The notes beneath the pieces are model-generated. The model was not told where the DNA came from. It saw only the letters and a program-made list of their open reading frames with translations, and ran no database searches. This document shows, in pieces, positions 45,812 through 58,480 of a DNA stretch of 64,000 nucleotides (position 1 is its first letter; every line of letters begins with the position of its first letter). Source of the stretch: Megalobrama amblycephala (taxonomy: Eukaryota; Chordata; Actinopteri; Cypriniformes; Xenocyprididae); contig NC_063044.1 in assembly GCF_018812025.1 (NCBI RefSeq), forward strand, positions 72,657,379 to 72,721,378, read 5' to 3'. The position numbers were made by a program, and so were the translations under genes.

Positions 45812-48800
45812 ATGATTGTTTTCATCTGTTTGTGCTTGTGTCAGGCTGGTGAGTATTTTTATAGTCTCACTTCAGTTTATTTGATCATTTAAACACATTA
45901 TTCCATCATTCATTAATATTTTCCAGTTGTATAAGATTAATATCGTCAGATATTTGTGTTGATGCTGCTGCTCCTTTCATTGACTGTATATTGAAATGAG
46001 TGAAGAATTAATTTGAGTGATTATGTGTGTTTGTGTTCAGGTGTGTTTGTTGCTGATGCAGTGAAGTCAGAGTCAGTGACTGAGGGAGAATCAGTCTCTC
46101 TGAACTCTAGTTTCACTCAAATACAGACACAGGAACACATCGAGTGGAAGTTTGGGGACATTCTCATAGCAAGAGTAAATAACAAAGAGAGTGTGTTTTA
46201 TAATGAAAGTGCTGATGGGAGATTCAGAGACAGACTGAAACTGGATCATCAGACTGGATCTCTGACCATCATCAACAGCAGAACCACAGACTCTGGACTT
46301 TATACAGTCTCCAGAGACACAACGATCAACACGATCAATCTCACTGTCTATGGTGAGGAGAAAATTACTATCCTGTTACATCTGTGGACTAAATTCACCA
46401 GATAATGTTACTGAGAATATGATAAAATGATGGAGAATTCTGTGATGAAGCTGATCATTTGTGTATTTTATCCAGTCTAATAATTTAATTGTATAACATT
46501 TATCTGCTTGTTTAATGGTGCAATATGTAATATTTTAGCAGTAAAATATCCAAAAACCACTAGGCCAGTGTTATATATTTTGTTCACTTGAGTACTTACA
46601 ATATCCCAAATGTTTCCAACTATTAGTAAATCGTGAGAAAATTGCAGTTTTAACCAAGGCTCTGGGACGTGTGAGGAGACGTCTGTCAATCGCGTCATAC
46701 CCGCGTTACCCTCGGTTTATGGATTTATTTTGTAAAAACCATGGAAACACCAAAGATGCTTTAATATTTACATGTTTTAATAGACAAGGGAACAACTGTT
46801 TAAATATATTTATAGACAGAAAACTAATTATTGTTATATAGCTCAACATGTTTAGTCTTATTGTGTAAATCAATTTTCTTTATTTTTTGCAAGTACATGC
46901 TTTACCATGCCTCAGAGAAAAACACTATTTTGTCAAGTAGCTAGCATAGCATAATCGGATGGAGCTTTCTTTTTAGTAACAGCATTTTCTCTATCATACA
47001 ATACGTTTTAAAATGAACTGCATGTCATTTATCAACACAAGCAATCCAGCATTTAATATGATATTGTAAAATCGATCTATCTTACTGCAGTGTGCAACAG
47101 TGTCTCACAGCAGCCGCCGAGTGAACGCACAGAGTAACATTATAACATCATTTTCAACACACTCGAATGTATCTAATATGATAAACAGAGCTGTGTTACT
47201 TCATACTCATGACCTGAAAAGCGGAAGCAGCGACTGTGTCATAATAAAGTCCCGCTGCTCGTGAGACATGTGTTGCTCAATCTCTCCAGCTCCTCGTTCA
47301 GCTCCACAACACTCGCTCTTGCTCTTCTTCACACTACAGTAACATTAATAATCACATCCATGAACATGATTTCTTCCAGTGTCCAATCCCTATTATTTTC
47401 CACCGGTTCGTAATCAAGCTACACCTTTGTTTTGAATAGGCCTCTATCGACCTCTAGCAGACAGACTTATTACATACTGCACCTTTAATTCAATTTTTTA
47501 ATATCAATAAACTGGAAAAGATCACAGTGATTTCTACTGAATCTGATTTATTCTGTCATGTTTTCAGCTCGTCTGCCTGTTCCTGTCATCAGCAGTAACT
47601 CTTCACTAAACTCTTCATCATCATCATCATCATCTTCATCATGTTCATTGGTGTGTTCAGCTGTGAATGTGAGTCATGTGACTCTCTCCTGGTTCAAAGG
47701 AAACAGTGTATTGTCCAGCATCAGAGTGTCTGATCTCAGCAGCCGGTCTGATCTTCTTCTCCATCTGGAGTGTGTGGATGATTCCTACAGCTGTGTGCTG
47801 AACAATCCCATCAGAAACCAGACTCAACACCTCAACAACACTCAGCTCTGTCACACATGTGCTGCAGGTACTTCACTGATGATATCTGGTGTTTCTGCAC
47901 ACATTGATCTGGACTAATGACTGTGTCCTCCAGATTCTCCACCTTTAAACATGCTGATCTCTGCTGCTGCTGCTGCTGGATCTCTGTTGATTGTTGCTGC
48001 TGTCGGGATCTTCTGGATCTGCAGGAAACACAGAAACACACACAGAGAAGGCAAGTGTTACCTGTATGTACAGTGGCATGAAAAAGTATGTGAACCACTT
48101 GCAGAATCTGTGAAAATGTGAATAATTTTAATGAAATAAGAGAGATAATACAAAATGCATGTTATTTTTTGTTTAGTACTGTCCTGAGTAAGATATTTTA
48201 CATAAAAGATGTTTGCATTTAGTTCACAAGACAAAACAATAGCTGAATTTATTAAAATAACCCCATTCCTAAGTATGTGAACCATTGATTCTCAATACTG
48301 TGTGTGGTTACCTGATGATCCACGACTGTTTTTGTGTTTTGTGATGGTTGTTCATGAGTCTCTTGTTTGTTCTGAGCAGTTAAACTGAGCTCTGTTCTTC
48401 AGAAAAATCCTCCAGCTCCTGCAGATTCTTCAGTTTTCAAGCATTTTTGAATATTTGAACCCTTTCCAGCAGTGACTGTATGATTTTGAGATTTTCACAC
48501 TGAGGACAATTGAGGGACTCAAACTCAACTATTAAAAAAGGTTCAAACATTCACTGATGCTTCAGAAGGAAACACGATGCATTAAGAGCCGGGGGGTGAA
48601 AACTTTTGAACAGGATGAAGATGTCACAATTTTTCTTATTTCGCTTGAATATCATTGTTTTTCATTTAGTACTGCCCTTCGGAACTAACAGAAGATACTT
48701 GCATGTTTCCCAGCAGGAAAATTAAGTACAATTTACCTTGATATTTGAATTCAAAAGTTTTTACCCCTCTGCTCTTAATGCATCGTGTTTCCTTCTGGAG

Positions 48801-51800
48801 CATCAGTGAATGTTTGAACCTTTTTTAATAGTTGAGTTTGAGTCCCTCAATTGCCCTCAGTATGAAAAGATGAATCTCAAAATCATACAGCCACTGCTGG
48901 AAAGGGTTCAAATATGCAAAAATGCTTGAAAACTGATGAATCTGCAGGAGCTGGAGGATTTTTCTGAAGAACAGAGCTCAGTTTAATTGCTCAGGACAAA
49001 CAAAATACTCATGAACAACCATCACAAAACACAAAAACAGTCGTGGATCATCAGGTAACCACACACAGTATTGAGAATCAATGGTTCACATATGAATGGG
49101 GTTATTTTAATAAATTCAGCTATTGTTTTGTCTTGTGAACTAAATGCAAACATCTTTTATGTAAAATATCTTACTCAGGACAGTACTAAATAAAAAAATA
49201 ACATGCATTTTTTATTATCCCTCTTCTTTTATTTCAGACAGGACCACTTTGGCAAGGTACTTGAGTTTATTGAACACAATTATCTTTGGCGGTATGGTTC
49301 CTTATGAGGGTTCTTGCTCCAATATTAATTGAACATACAAGAGCTTTAACATTAACCCCCCCGGAACCATCAGCTTGGAATACATAGACAATTAAGACAC
49401 TAGAATGTCTTTAAGAGTGAACATGGTATCATGAGGATATGGCAGTTGGACGTCTATACTGTAGCTTGGTTATGGGGATGAGTGTCTCAGCATTGAGGTC
49501 CATACTGGCCGGGACTTGAAAGCTTTAGTGATCTGAAACAAAAGAAGACGACAACCAGAAGGTGCACAGTAATATGCTCATCATGCTTATAATGGGGAGG
49601 GATGGAGGGTTGCGAGCAGTTTGAGCATACTTACCGAGCAGCAATGCCACGTATATATGTCCCGTGTCTAATAGGAGAATGGTAGCGATTGGAGCGATTT
49701 GACAGCTGACCGTGTCAGCTGGTCGCAGCACTATGCCTACGTGGCCTGACTGAACTAACGCTGCGCTCGATTAAAATAATTCTCATTTTCACAGATTCTG
49801 CAAGGGGTTCACATACCTTTTCTTGCCACTGTATATGTGTATATGAAGAGTTTGGTTTCAAAATGCAACCAAAAATTTTAAAAAAAAATTGAGTTTCCGC
49901 CTAAATCAGTATTGTATCTGTATATTGTAATCCGATATTTGTTGTGTTATTCTGTCATGTTTCCTTTCCTTCTTTCCAAAACGCGACAAACGCCACTCTC
50001 CTTTCTCTGCAGAACGCGATACATCCGCTCAACCACACACTGTAAAGAGTAATGGCGGTGCTCTGAATACAGCCGGCTTCCTTTGTAATTTGTGATCAAC
50101 AAAAACAGAAAAATTAATAATTTTGATGGCATTGATGAACCTGTGGTGGTTTCTGTGGTGGGGAAGAAACGCAAGTCATCAAAATGTAATTATTTATGTA
50201 AGGAGATTAAGAAGATGAGGCACTTGGTCAAGCTGTTGCTTATTCCACGACAGCATCAAACTTCTGTCACGGTCTACAAAACTGAATCATGGACACTTTT
50301 TAATACCAATGTATTTTGTAAATGTTTATTTTAACCGTGTGTTGGCGCCAGATACTCTTTAATCGGTAATGACAAACAAAGACGTAATTCATTTATAACA
50401 TTAACAAGATGACTGAGATATTCTGTGTGCAGTTAAATGGTTGGGACACCACTGGCCTAATTCTTAGGTCATAATGAACTGCAGCTACTCCAGAGTGAAT
50501 GTGGTTGATCTAATATTTATGAAAAAACTACTGTTCACTCTTTTTTGGTTCGGAGTAATTGAACGACCACAGGATGTCCGGTTAGAACATAACGTCTCCG
50601 GTTAGAACATAGCGCATGTAGTGTTAACAGCGCATGTAGTGTTAACAGCGCGTGTAGTGTTAACAGCGCATGCATCTAACTCACTAAATAGACATGCCTG
50701 AACATGTTCTCTGAAACACGTTTTAATCCTACACTATATAATACAGATATAACATTAAATACTGTCCAGATAAATAACATGGGAGGATCATCTACGCAGT
50801 CTCTCTCCATAACATCTTGTTTTCCAACTCCGCGGAAAGTTTTGGAACAGTCCAAGTCATGAACAAAGGCGAGGGAGTTTGGGAGAGTCCATTTCCAAAG
50901 TGTGGCCTTTTTTACAGCTGCCCCCAAATTCACAATGGGAATTTGAACAATTAAAAAGGCCTTACGAAGAGTTAAGTTATTGGTATGTCACTCAGGCAAT
51001 GGAGGTAGGCTGATGATTTTGGTCACTGGCCTTAGGTAAGTTCTGTCCTTCACGTTAATTTCAGCTGATCGGACCCGGTTATCTTTCCCTGGGAAAACCT
51101 GAACAATCCTTCCAACTGGCCAAAGTGCACAAGTTAGCTGCTGGTCCACAATCATAACAGTTTCACCTACTCGCAGATTGTCCTTCTCTGACATCCATTT
51201 CTGTCTGGTTTGAAGGCTAGGTACAGATGAATTGCCTCCAAAAGTGATCAGCTAGCAGCTGACTATGCCTCCATCTCCGTCTGCTCAGGAATTCGGAATC
51301 TTGGTACGTCACTTGTGGAAGTGATGCATCTCACCACCCCATTAACAGGATGTTGGGTGTAACTGGATCGGGGTCGTTCCTTGATCTGAAAGGATCTCAA
51401 AGGGCTTGCCTCACCGAGCAATAAAACAACGAAGGGCCATAAGGAATGAATCACTGTCCAGACTTGCAAGGAGATCAATATGCACTGCACAGGTGGTCAT
51501 ACACTTGAAAATGATCCCCCAACGTTTCTCATTTTCGTCCCACCTTTATGAGATAGGAACCGAAGCAATCTATCCCCGTCGAATAGAAAACTGGCTGGTG
51601 AATTCTCAACCTTGCTGGTGGAAGGTCTGCCATTCTGGGGGGGTTAGGTTTGGCTCGCCATTTCTGGCATTCAGTGCATTGGCGTTGATGATGTCCGACT
51701 GCTGCTCGTCCTCTTAATGATGTTTTATTAACAAAATTCGGGAGGAGCAACGTTCAAATAATCTGACTAATCATCACGTCATCTCGGCCAGCTGTCAGCA

Positions 51801-54800
51801 ATCAGTAATCAACATATCTACCCAATCACCACGAGTGAAAGCATATATATAAGACACGGTCGACTCACCCATATTCTTGGACTGCTGAGATGATCTTGGG
51901 GAGCTGGCTAGCTTGTCGCTGCAAGGCTGCGTTCTCCCGCTTCATCTCCTCTAACATGGCTGTAAGCTCTGGTAACTGTCCTACTTGCTGTTGCAGTGCA
52001 GCATTCTCCTCTCTCAGCTTTTCAGAAGTGCTGTCCCATTGGTCGTTCAATATCCATTCTGAGTGCTCTGATGCTTGACTGACTGGTGAAGTGGATATAG
52101 AACGACGTGGTGGTTCATCCTCCAGTACACCCTGGTAGCTAGGCGACCGTGGCTGCTGTCCTTGAGGCCCAGGTTCACTGAGTTTGTAGTCTTCAAGGTA
52201 AGCTGGGGGGTTAACTCGTCTCCTTGGTCGCACAGCAGGAGGTTCTCTTTCTGGGTGAGACATGGCTTTAGCAGTTCACTCCTCCGGCTATATATATATA
52301 TAATGTAAACGCAAACTCTATACAAATGATTATAATACTGTACTGCGTGCTCAGCGCATGTAGTGTTAAGCCTCGTTTACACTGCATGCGCGTGCGCCGC
52401 GTTACGGCTGTGACACGGCTACCGGAGCTGATATGCGACCACTCTAGTCAATGCTCGTGTTTACACCAGCTCGCCGCGGTGCGTTTGAGAAGCGTCCCAG
52501 AAGCGGCTCGCCGCGCCACTTCGCTAAAGATAGGCGCCTCGCCTATTTTTGACGGACGCCGCGTCCAAGACGCGCAGCTCAAATACAAAATAAAGTCAAA
52601 ATAATCACCCTGTGTAAACTACCACTCATATTTCACATCACTAGGGTTAGGGTTAGCTGACAACAAGAGATTCGAAGTTGAAAAACTTGAAATTTCTTGG
52701 TTCTTCTTGTCCATAACTGGAATTTTAAGTGTATTAACTTTATCTGCAGGCTACAGCAAAATAAAGTATGGCAGAGTTATAAACACAATAAAACCAGAAT
52801 ATAACAATTTAGCCATTAAAAATATGAAAAAAAATCAACGAAAACAACGTTGGACATGCAAATCTAGTGGTCTCGCGATTCGCGAATCCAGCCGCTTCGC
52901 TTCTGAAATGCTTCTGGTGTGAGTTGACACCGTGCAGAGGACGGAACAAAACCTTGCCGGGGCCATAACGAGCCGCACACGCGTGCAGTAGAAAGCAGAA
53001 AATAGTGGTTTTCATCTTGAAACTTTCTTGGTAAAGAAAATGCCTTTTTACTCAAATTAATCAAAATGGAGTTATAGTATTTTGGAACCAAACTCTTCAT
53101 ATATAATTCTTAACCATCATTTCACTGAGTGTTTGTTTCTGTCATTATTGTTGAAACAGAGACTCAAGCAGAAGAGATCACTTACGCTGATCCAACATTT
53201 TACAAAAGAAACAAAAATAAATGGGTAAGATCTTTGATTTCACTGTCTGTGTTGTTTCAGTCTGATTTTAGTGTGTGTGTGTGTGTGTGTGTTTAATGAT
53301 TTACACACACAGCAGCAGCACAACATATATTGATAAAGCAGTAGATGTGTTTGTGGATTTACACTGTAGACCTTCATTTAGAGACACGCAAACATAAGTC
53401 CGCTGACAGCAGTGAATCCTCTAAATCAGGCTTTCCACACTTTTAGAAGTGGATCCTGAAATATGAAGAAATAATGACCAACATCCTGAAATTTAAAAAG
53501 CATCTGCCCAATTAATAAACAGAAATATGTAATATTATAAATCTTAAAATATCTGTATATCTGAAGTTATATTATTTTCTACTCATTATAATAATATTGA
53601 TAAATGTATTATGTATTTATTTAAAAATAAATGTTTATTAAATTAATGGTTAATATAAATGACTAATAACTAATAATTTTATTGTAATAAATGTTTTATT
53701 AATTTTTTAAATCTAATTTATTGCCTTATTTTTTACAGTTTTCCTCTGCATTCTTACATTTTATCATTTGTTAATTGAACATTTAATAACTTTTTATTTA
53801 TTTACTTTAATACAATTTATTTATTTAATTTATACCACCATATATTTATTTATATCTAATTCATTTTAGATCATTATTATTTTTTTGAATTTTATTCAAT
53901 TTTTACATTTTTTATGAAATATTAATTTAACATTTATCACTTTATTTACTTACTTATTTTAATCTAATGTAGTTATTTATTATTTTCTTACATTTGTATA
54001 ATGTTAATTTAATGTTAACAATGTTTTATTTTTATTTTCTTTTACATTATATTTTTCTCTAGACTTTTCCATGTTTATTTAATGTTATATAATTAATATA
54101 TAATATTTAAGTATTACATTTTATACATGAAATATACCTTTAACTACTTGAACTTTTCCCCACCAGCATTTTTTTAAGTAGTTGCCAGCCAGCAGTATAT
54201 CTTGTACTTTTTCTTTATTTTCTTCTATCATATTGTTTCTTTCTTGTTCATACTTAAATACATTCAAGAATCACATGAGGTATTGTTTCTTCAACATGAC
54301 ATTGTTCACATAACCTGTATGTATGTTTCCCTGTAATTTTAAGTGTGCAATTTAAATTTTAATGACCTAACATTATTACATTATAAATAACATCTTTTTT
54401 TCCTTGATTTGCCTATACATTTTATCTTTTGATTTACTTCATTAATTATAAGCTGTAAATAAATCTACCCTTTTCCCCATTATTCTACTTTAGGCCTATT
54501 TGCCATTCTTGAATCACTATAAAATAAAACTTAATCTCTAACTTACTTAATAGAACTTGAATCTCTGGTTCCCTTTCAGTCGGTCACATTCAACGTTACG
54601 TCAGAGGCTGACGAAATGGGGTCTCGCCCCGAGAGCCCAATCACCTTTGAGTGTTTTCAATGCGTCTTTAGTTGTTGTTGGTGTTACGGTTTATTTCAGC
54701 AGATCGTCTCGCTTCCTGCTTCCTGTTTGGCTTGGCGTTTCCCCTGAGCACTTCAGTGCCACAGAAAGAGCATTTCTCATCTCTAAAAAAAACCTTTGGG

Positions 54801-55868
54801 TTGTATTTGTGTCTTTTTAAAGATGTGTGTTTCTGGGAGTGGTCGCTATATGGTGCCTCTTGATGGCCATGATTGCTGCCTCAAGTGTTTGGCCTCTCTC
54901 CCTAGCTGACGGCCATGCTTTCCCAGGCAGCTCAGAGCATCAAGCTTGAGTGGAATCCTCCACCCTGCCCCAAGTGCTCTAGGCTGGATGATTTGTTCCT
55001 TGGGGCTGCATGCACTGATCGTTAGCGCCCCTCACCGGTTCCTTTCTTCCCGGAGGTGTATTAGGAAGTCACCAGTTCATGGAAGGCACCTTTGACTGCC
55101 CAAAACCGTTCTGGTGCTTCCTCTGCCTTCACTACTCTCGACGGCGGAGCAGCTAAAAGGGTATGCAGGGGTCCCACCAGTGGAGCATTCAGTTGCGTTG
55201 AAACGGTGTCCCCAGAGTGCTTCCACCTGCTGCTGTGATCCCAAGCTCCCGTCTAAAGCCTGTAAGTTCTTCAGGAGAGGGTAGCAGGACCCCTCCTTCC
55301 TGGGAAAAGAGCAAACTCTCCCCTTTGCAGAGGATCGCTTTTCTTGGTATGGAAAGGTGGTCAACACTTCTGCCGCATGTCACAGTCAATTTGCCCGCCA
55401 TCTTCTTTTGTGGAGTCAGAAGCATCTGAGGTAGCTTCTGCCATTCATATCCCGGGCAGACTCAATTTAGCGGCTGACGAGCTTTCTCGGCAATAGTCTC
55501 ACCCCAGGGAGTGCAGACTCCATCTCCAGTCAGTTCAGCTGATTTGGGAACATTTCGGGGACACTCAGGTGAACCTGTTTGCCTCCACAGTCAATTCCAT
55601 TGCCAGTTGTTTTTCTCCCTGACCGAGGGCACTCTCGGCACGGATGCACTTCTTTTTCGTAAGGATATCCTGCATTCTCCAAAACACTTGGGACCCAGTG
55701 TGAGGAAATTGCTGACAAAAGTATTTCTGCTGTATTTTCTGTGCTTGTGACCAGAGGATGGATAGATGTGGCAATAATGTGATGAATACATTAATGAACT
55801 TTTGTGTTTTCTTTCAGAGAGCTACAGAGGAGGATAATGTGGAGTACGCAGGAGTCTCAAAACAATAA
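45812..55868 (+). CDS. SLAM/CD2-family Ig receptor with ITIM-type tail (6 exons)
   Basis: Exons: 45812-45848, 46041-46352, 47568-47867, 47934-48050, 53160-53224, 55818-55868 (TAA 55866-55868), giving 293 aa. Phases join without a break. Introns 1-3 leave phase 1 and the last is phase 0. All are GT-AG except intron 4, whose donor is AAG|GCAAGT. The protein has a signal peptide (MIVFICLCLC), a V domain without the canonical cysteines, a C2 domain with a long serine run then SCSLVC and LCHTC, and a membrane span (about SAAAAAGSLLIVAAVGIFWI). The cytoplasmic tail has two tyrosines: ITYADP, a degenerate motif lacking a hydrophobic +3 residue, and VEYAGV near the C-terminus, which fits the ITIM consensus. 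It probably delivers inhibitory signals in leukocytes, paired with its minus-strand neighbour; that role is inferred. Intron 4 (5.1 kb) and intron 5 (2.6 kb) hold retrotransposon remnants. Confidence 0.87.
46517..47483. mobile_element. 967-bp TIR element in intron 2 of the plus-strand receptor
   Basis: Starts GGTGCAATATGTAATA and ends with its imperfect inverse (TATTACATACTGCACC, with one mismatch). TTTAAT is repeated on both sides (46511-46516, 47484-47489). No ORF of note. Confidence 0.75.
47614..47642 (+). repeat. Coding (TCA)n microsatellite
   Basis: A TCA-rich run within exon 3 encodes the serine stretch at the start of the C2 domain. The minus-strand paralogue has a much shorter serine stretch here. 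Confidence 0.85.
48071..49831. mobile_element. Fold-back Tc1/mariner-like MITE with a later insertion
   Basis: Left end CAGTGGCATGAAAAAGTATG, right end its near-inverse (CATACCTTTTCTTGCCACTG), with TA flanks. Arms of over 500 bp pair around about 48,670, for example GCATCGTGTTTCCTTCTG and its inverse. The right arm is broken by 49239-49768. It starts 20 bp after the donor of receptor exon 4. Confidence 0.85.
49239..49768 (-). mobile_element. LTR-like insertion within the fold-back element
   Basis: About 530 bp that interrupt the right arm of the 48071-49831 element. On the minus strand it has a TATATA sequence near 49650 and a donor-like GGTAAGTATG downstream, as seen in some LTR promoters. 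No clear TG...CA ends or TSD, so the identity is uncertain. Confidence 0.45.
49860..50575. other. Intronic spacer, unassigned
   Basis: No feature was recognised in this part of receptor intron 4. Confidence 0.4.
50611..50664 (+). repeat. 18-bp tandem repeat, three copies
   Basis: AGCGCATGTAGTGTTAAC occurs three times, one with a G in place of an A. A shorter duplicated unit (CCGGTTAGAACATA) lies just before it. One more copy of AGCGCATGTAGTGTTAA lies at about 52352, beyond the BEL remnant. Confidence 0.85.
50916..52263 (-). pseudogene. Degenerate, internally deleted BEL/Pao element
   Basis: On the minus strand the N-terminal Gag start (52263-51865; RPRRRVNPPAYLEDYKL, then a glutamine-rich coiled-coil-like segment) is followed by sequence unrelated to BEL. 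Then come broken pieces of the integrase (CTECQKWRAKP, FYSTGIDCFGSYLIKVGRK at about 51530-51690) and the DUF5641-like C-terminus (GETVMIVDQQLTCALWPVGR, 51194-50988). Reverse transcriptase, RNase H and most of Gag are gone. It belongs to a different lineage from the 14-22 kb element. A purine-rich TTTGGGGGCAGC followed by TGTAAAAAAGG marks the start of its 3' LTR, ending at 50915. It lies in intron 4 of the plus-strand receptor, in opposite orientation. Confidence 0.85.
51719..51862. mobile_element. Insert sharing a 50-bp block with 56776-56930
   Basis: A block with ATTCGGGAGGAGCAA and TTTTATTAA, plus an AATCATCAC-like stretch, is common to this site and 56776-56840. On the minus strand both copies end with AATAAAACATCA, suggesting a retroelement tail or LTR fragment. 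Confidence 0.5.
52270..53159. other. Intronic spacer, last part of receptor intron 4
   Basis: GC-richer stretch at 52370-52570 with several CGCG/GCGC groups. No gene identified. The intron ends at the exon 5 acceptor (AAACAG, 53159). Confidence 0.4.
53271..53291 (+). repeat. (TG)n microsatellite
   Basis: Short TG run in intron 5 of the plus-strand receptor. Confidence 0.85.
53520..54150. other. Very AT-rich intronic stretch
   Basis: Dominated by TTTATTTA and TTAATT words, with no gene or repeat boundary. Low complexity only. Confidence 0.6.
54560..55750 (+). mobile_element. Degenerate DIRS-like retrotransposon
   Basis: The left part begins CTGGTTCCCTTTCAGTCGGT and continues GGGGTCTCGCCCCGAGAG, as in fish DIRS-type termini. 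Around 55450-55620 the plus strand encodes a piece resembling DIRS RNase H: LNLAADELS, then LQSVQLIWEHFGDTQVNLFAS, with a stop between them. The RT catalytic region and tyrosine recombinase were not found. It fills much of receptor intron 5. Confidence 0.7.
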
Positions 55869-56775
55869 GTTTGAAGTTATACATAATACCGCCCTGCATC
55901 ATATTTGCTGAATGACATCCAATACTTGTTTTGTATTGAGCCAGATGTTTTCTGTTTTACTGCATCCAAACAGCAACAGAACATTACAAATATTATGGAA
56001 AAAGTGTGTTTGTTTGTGTGTGTGTGAATATATTAGGGCTGTTGACGTTAACACATTAACGCATGTAATTAATTCAAAATCCTTAATGCGTTAAAATAAT
56101 TTAATGCATATTTAAAGCAAAAACATTATGGAAGCATGTGAACTTGCGTCATAATGTAATTTACTTCATGCAGTTAGATGATCTTAAAGTCCATGCTGAT
56201 TATATCAGAGATGACAGAGATAATTATTCATTCCAGTGTCTGTTTTGCTTTAAAACACAAACTCTGACATATTGTGTCATTGTATCTGAGCCCTCCCATC
56301 TTGCGCTGTTCCTGTCTGAATGGAATGTCGAAACATCCCACCACTGTATGGCCAGATTATATGCAAACTATGTTTATTGGTTTAGATGGATGAGAATTGC
56401 AATCAAAGTAAAGACGATTGGCATGACATACAGGAGTCATACATTAAGCACGCGTGAGTCCGTTATATTGATGGGCAAACTAAACAAATGATGTATGAGC
56501 GCTCTCGACGCACTGATCGACATTGTATTTATGCACAGACACATTTCAGTACATTCACATTATTTTCACACACATTCAGGATAATGTTTGGATTTTTCCT
56601 GTGTGTTGCTGTTAGGGATGGAACCGTTCTGTTCTCCACTCACGGTTCAGCGCACGCATGCATCACAAAAACAGACAGACGGATTCGGCTAATGTATGTT
56701 TTAGTTGATGGATGTGCATTCTGGTTTGCCAATACGTTACAACTGCGATGATTAATCAAAAGAACATGGACAAAA
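55869..56775. other. 3' flank of the receptor gene, unassigned
   Basis: Around 56034-56110 a TTAGGGCTGTTGACGTTAAC block followed by ACATTAACGC and its inverse (GCGTTAA) looks like a small transposon end. No confident boundaries. ORFs of up to 117 codons here show no known domain. Confidence 0.4.
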
Positions 56776-57440
56776 TGATGTTTTATTAATAAAATTCGGG
56801 AGGAGCAAGTTCAGATAATTAATCTAATTATCACAGGTGGATAGCATTCAGTTAATCAACTCAACCATTGTCAAAAGGTATAAATTCAACTTACTTCTGT
56901 TCATCTGAGAGTTTATCAGCATTAGGCCCCGCCCTATGTTCCCAACATGTCCAAAATCGAGCTCTCGCTGTCCATCCGATGAAAAATCCTTTGTCCTCGA
57001 GGAATCTTACTTCAATCCTCTGGCCTAAAAAGTGATTATCCTCCACACGGCGTTATCTCACGGATGTCAGCCCAAACAAACTGGCCCAGCATGCCGAGGC
57101 CTACCACGGGCAACATATCCACGTTCTCTTTCCCCGTCTTTCTCATCTCCAGCTCATTCAATCTTTCCGGCCATAAAGAAATGGACCATAAAGACCCTCA
57201 AACGCCAAGCTCGTGTCTAGGGCAATGCTGCCCTCTTCCCGCAAAGGAATGGGCCTTCCTCCACAGTCAGGCCGCTGCAGCAGGCCCTCAACAAGCCGCG
57301 CCGCTGATTCATTTGCGGCCAGCTTTCTCTCTCCACCTGGCTCAAAACCGTAAAAACACAGCGTTTTCCCTGGTTGAATTTTGCTTCGCTTTGGTCGCTA
57401 AATCACGAGCACAGTTTATGCTATCTGTATAATCAATTTT
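56776..57440. mobile_element. Retroelement fragment sharing sequence with 51719-51862
   Basis: The first 60 bp match the block at 51719. The next 500 bp are GC-richer and open in one plus frame (57064-57432) with no domain I recognise. Identity is unclear. Confidence 0.35.
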
Positions 57441-58480
57441 AGATTCATCAAGAAATGGATGTTTTGAACCGTTTTCATAAATTTGTTGTTTCTAATCTAA
57501 GGCGCTGCTGCCTTTTTTCTTAAACGCATGCATACAAATAGCTCGGACATCATGTGCAGTCAGATCGCATGAACTTAACGTCAGCACTGACCTGAGATAA
57601 ACATAAAACATAACGCTATATAACTTTCAGTTTCTAATCGATTTGTTTCTGTTTTGAAGTAACTCAACCAGTTGCAATTGTTTTAAGTGTTAACTGCTTT
57701 TAACAAATTATCTAATACCATTAGATAATACTATTTCAGCTGAAGTATCTCGGTACCATGCAGTATACAAAATGGACCGATCTTTCATAAATATATAAAA
57801 ACAGACCAGATTTTTCTCTGAATACTTCATTAATGAGAATGAGAAAAGGCTTTTGTTCCCAATCAAATTAATCACTGTAAACAAATTCAGCAACATGCAG
57901 TAGAAGAAACTGCATGAAGCTACATAGCATTTATGCATTGCACTTCAATTACAATTAAAAAATAAAATAAAATAAAATAATAATGAATCGCTTAGTGAGT
58001 CAGCAACTTGCCCGATTTGTTCAAAACAGATTCATTTTGAAACTAAACAAAAACAACGCTCTTGCTCACGTCACAAACTACCAGGAGCATTTTTCTGGCA
58101 TGAAATTTCCAACCTTGACTGGAGAGCAGTACTAAAACATAATACAATAATGTTTATATATATATAAAAAAATAAAATAAATAAATAAATAACGAGTGCA
58201 AAGCAGCTATATTGATGAATGGAATTGGATTTGTCTGAATCGTCTTAGCAAAGATGTTTTTAGAAATAAACAATTACACCTGTTCCAGAAGTGGTCAAAT
58301 GAGCGGCATTCTTATATAAAGATATAATGATGTTGATAATGAAAAAAAGATTTTAGACCTCCTGAAAAAATACTGCACAAAAAACAAGTGCAAGTGCAAT
58401 TTTATCTCATTGCAAGATAAAGTGAAACATTGGGGAACAATAAGGCGCTACACAACATTTACGGCAGTCTCTTTTAATGT
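57441..58480. other. AT-rich spacer
   Basis: No gene. Short (TA) and (AATAAA) runs at about 58152-58192. Confidence 0.4.

Noticed and set aside
54557..55774. Several overlapping ORFs on both strands as host genes
   Set aside because: They are pieces of a decayed DIRS-like element with stops between the recognisable blocks.
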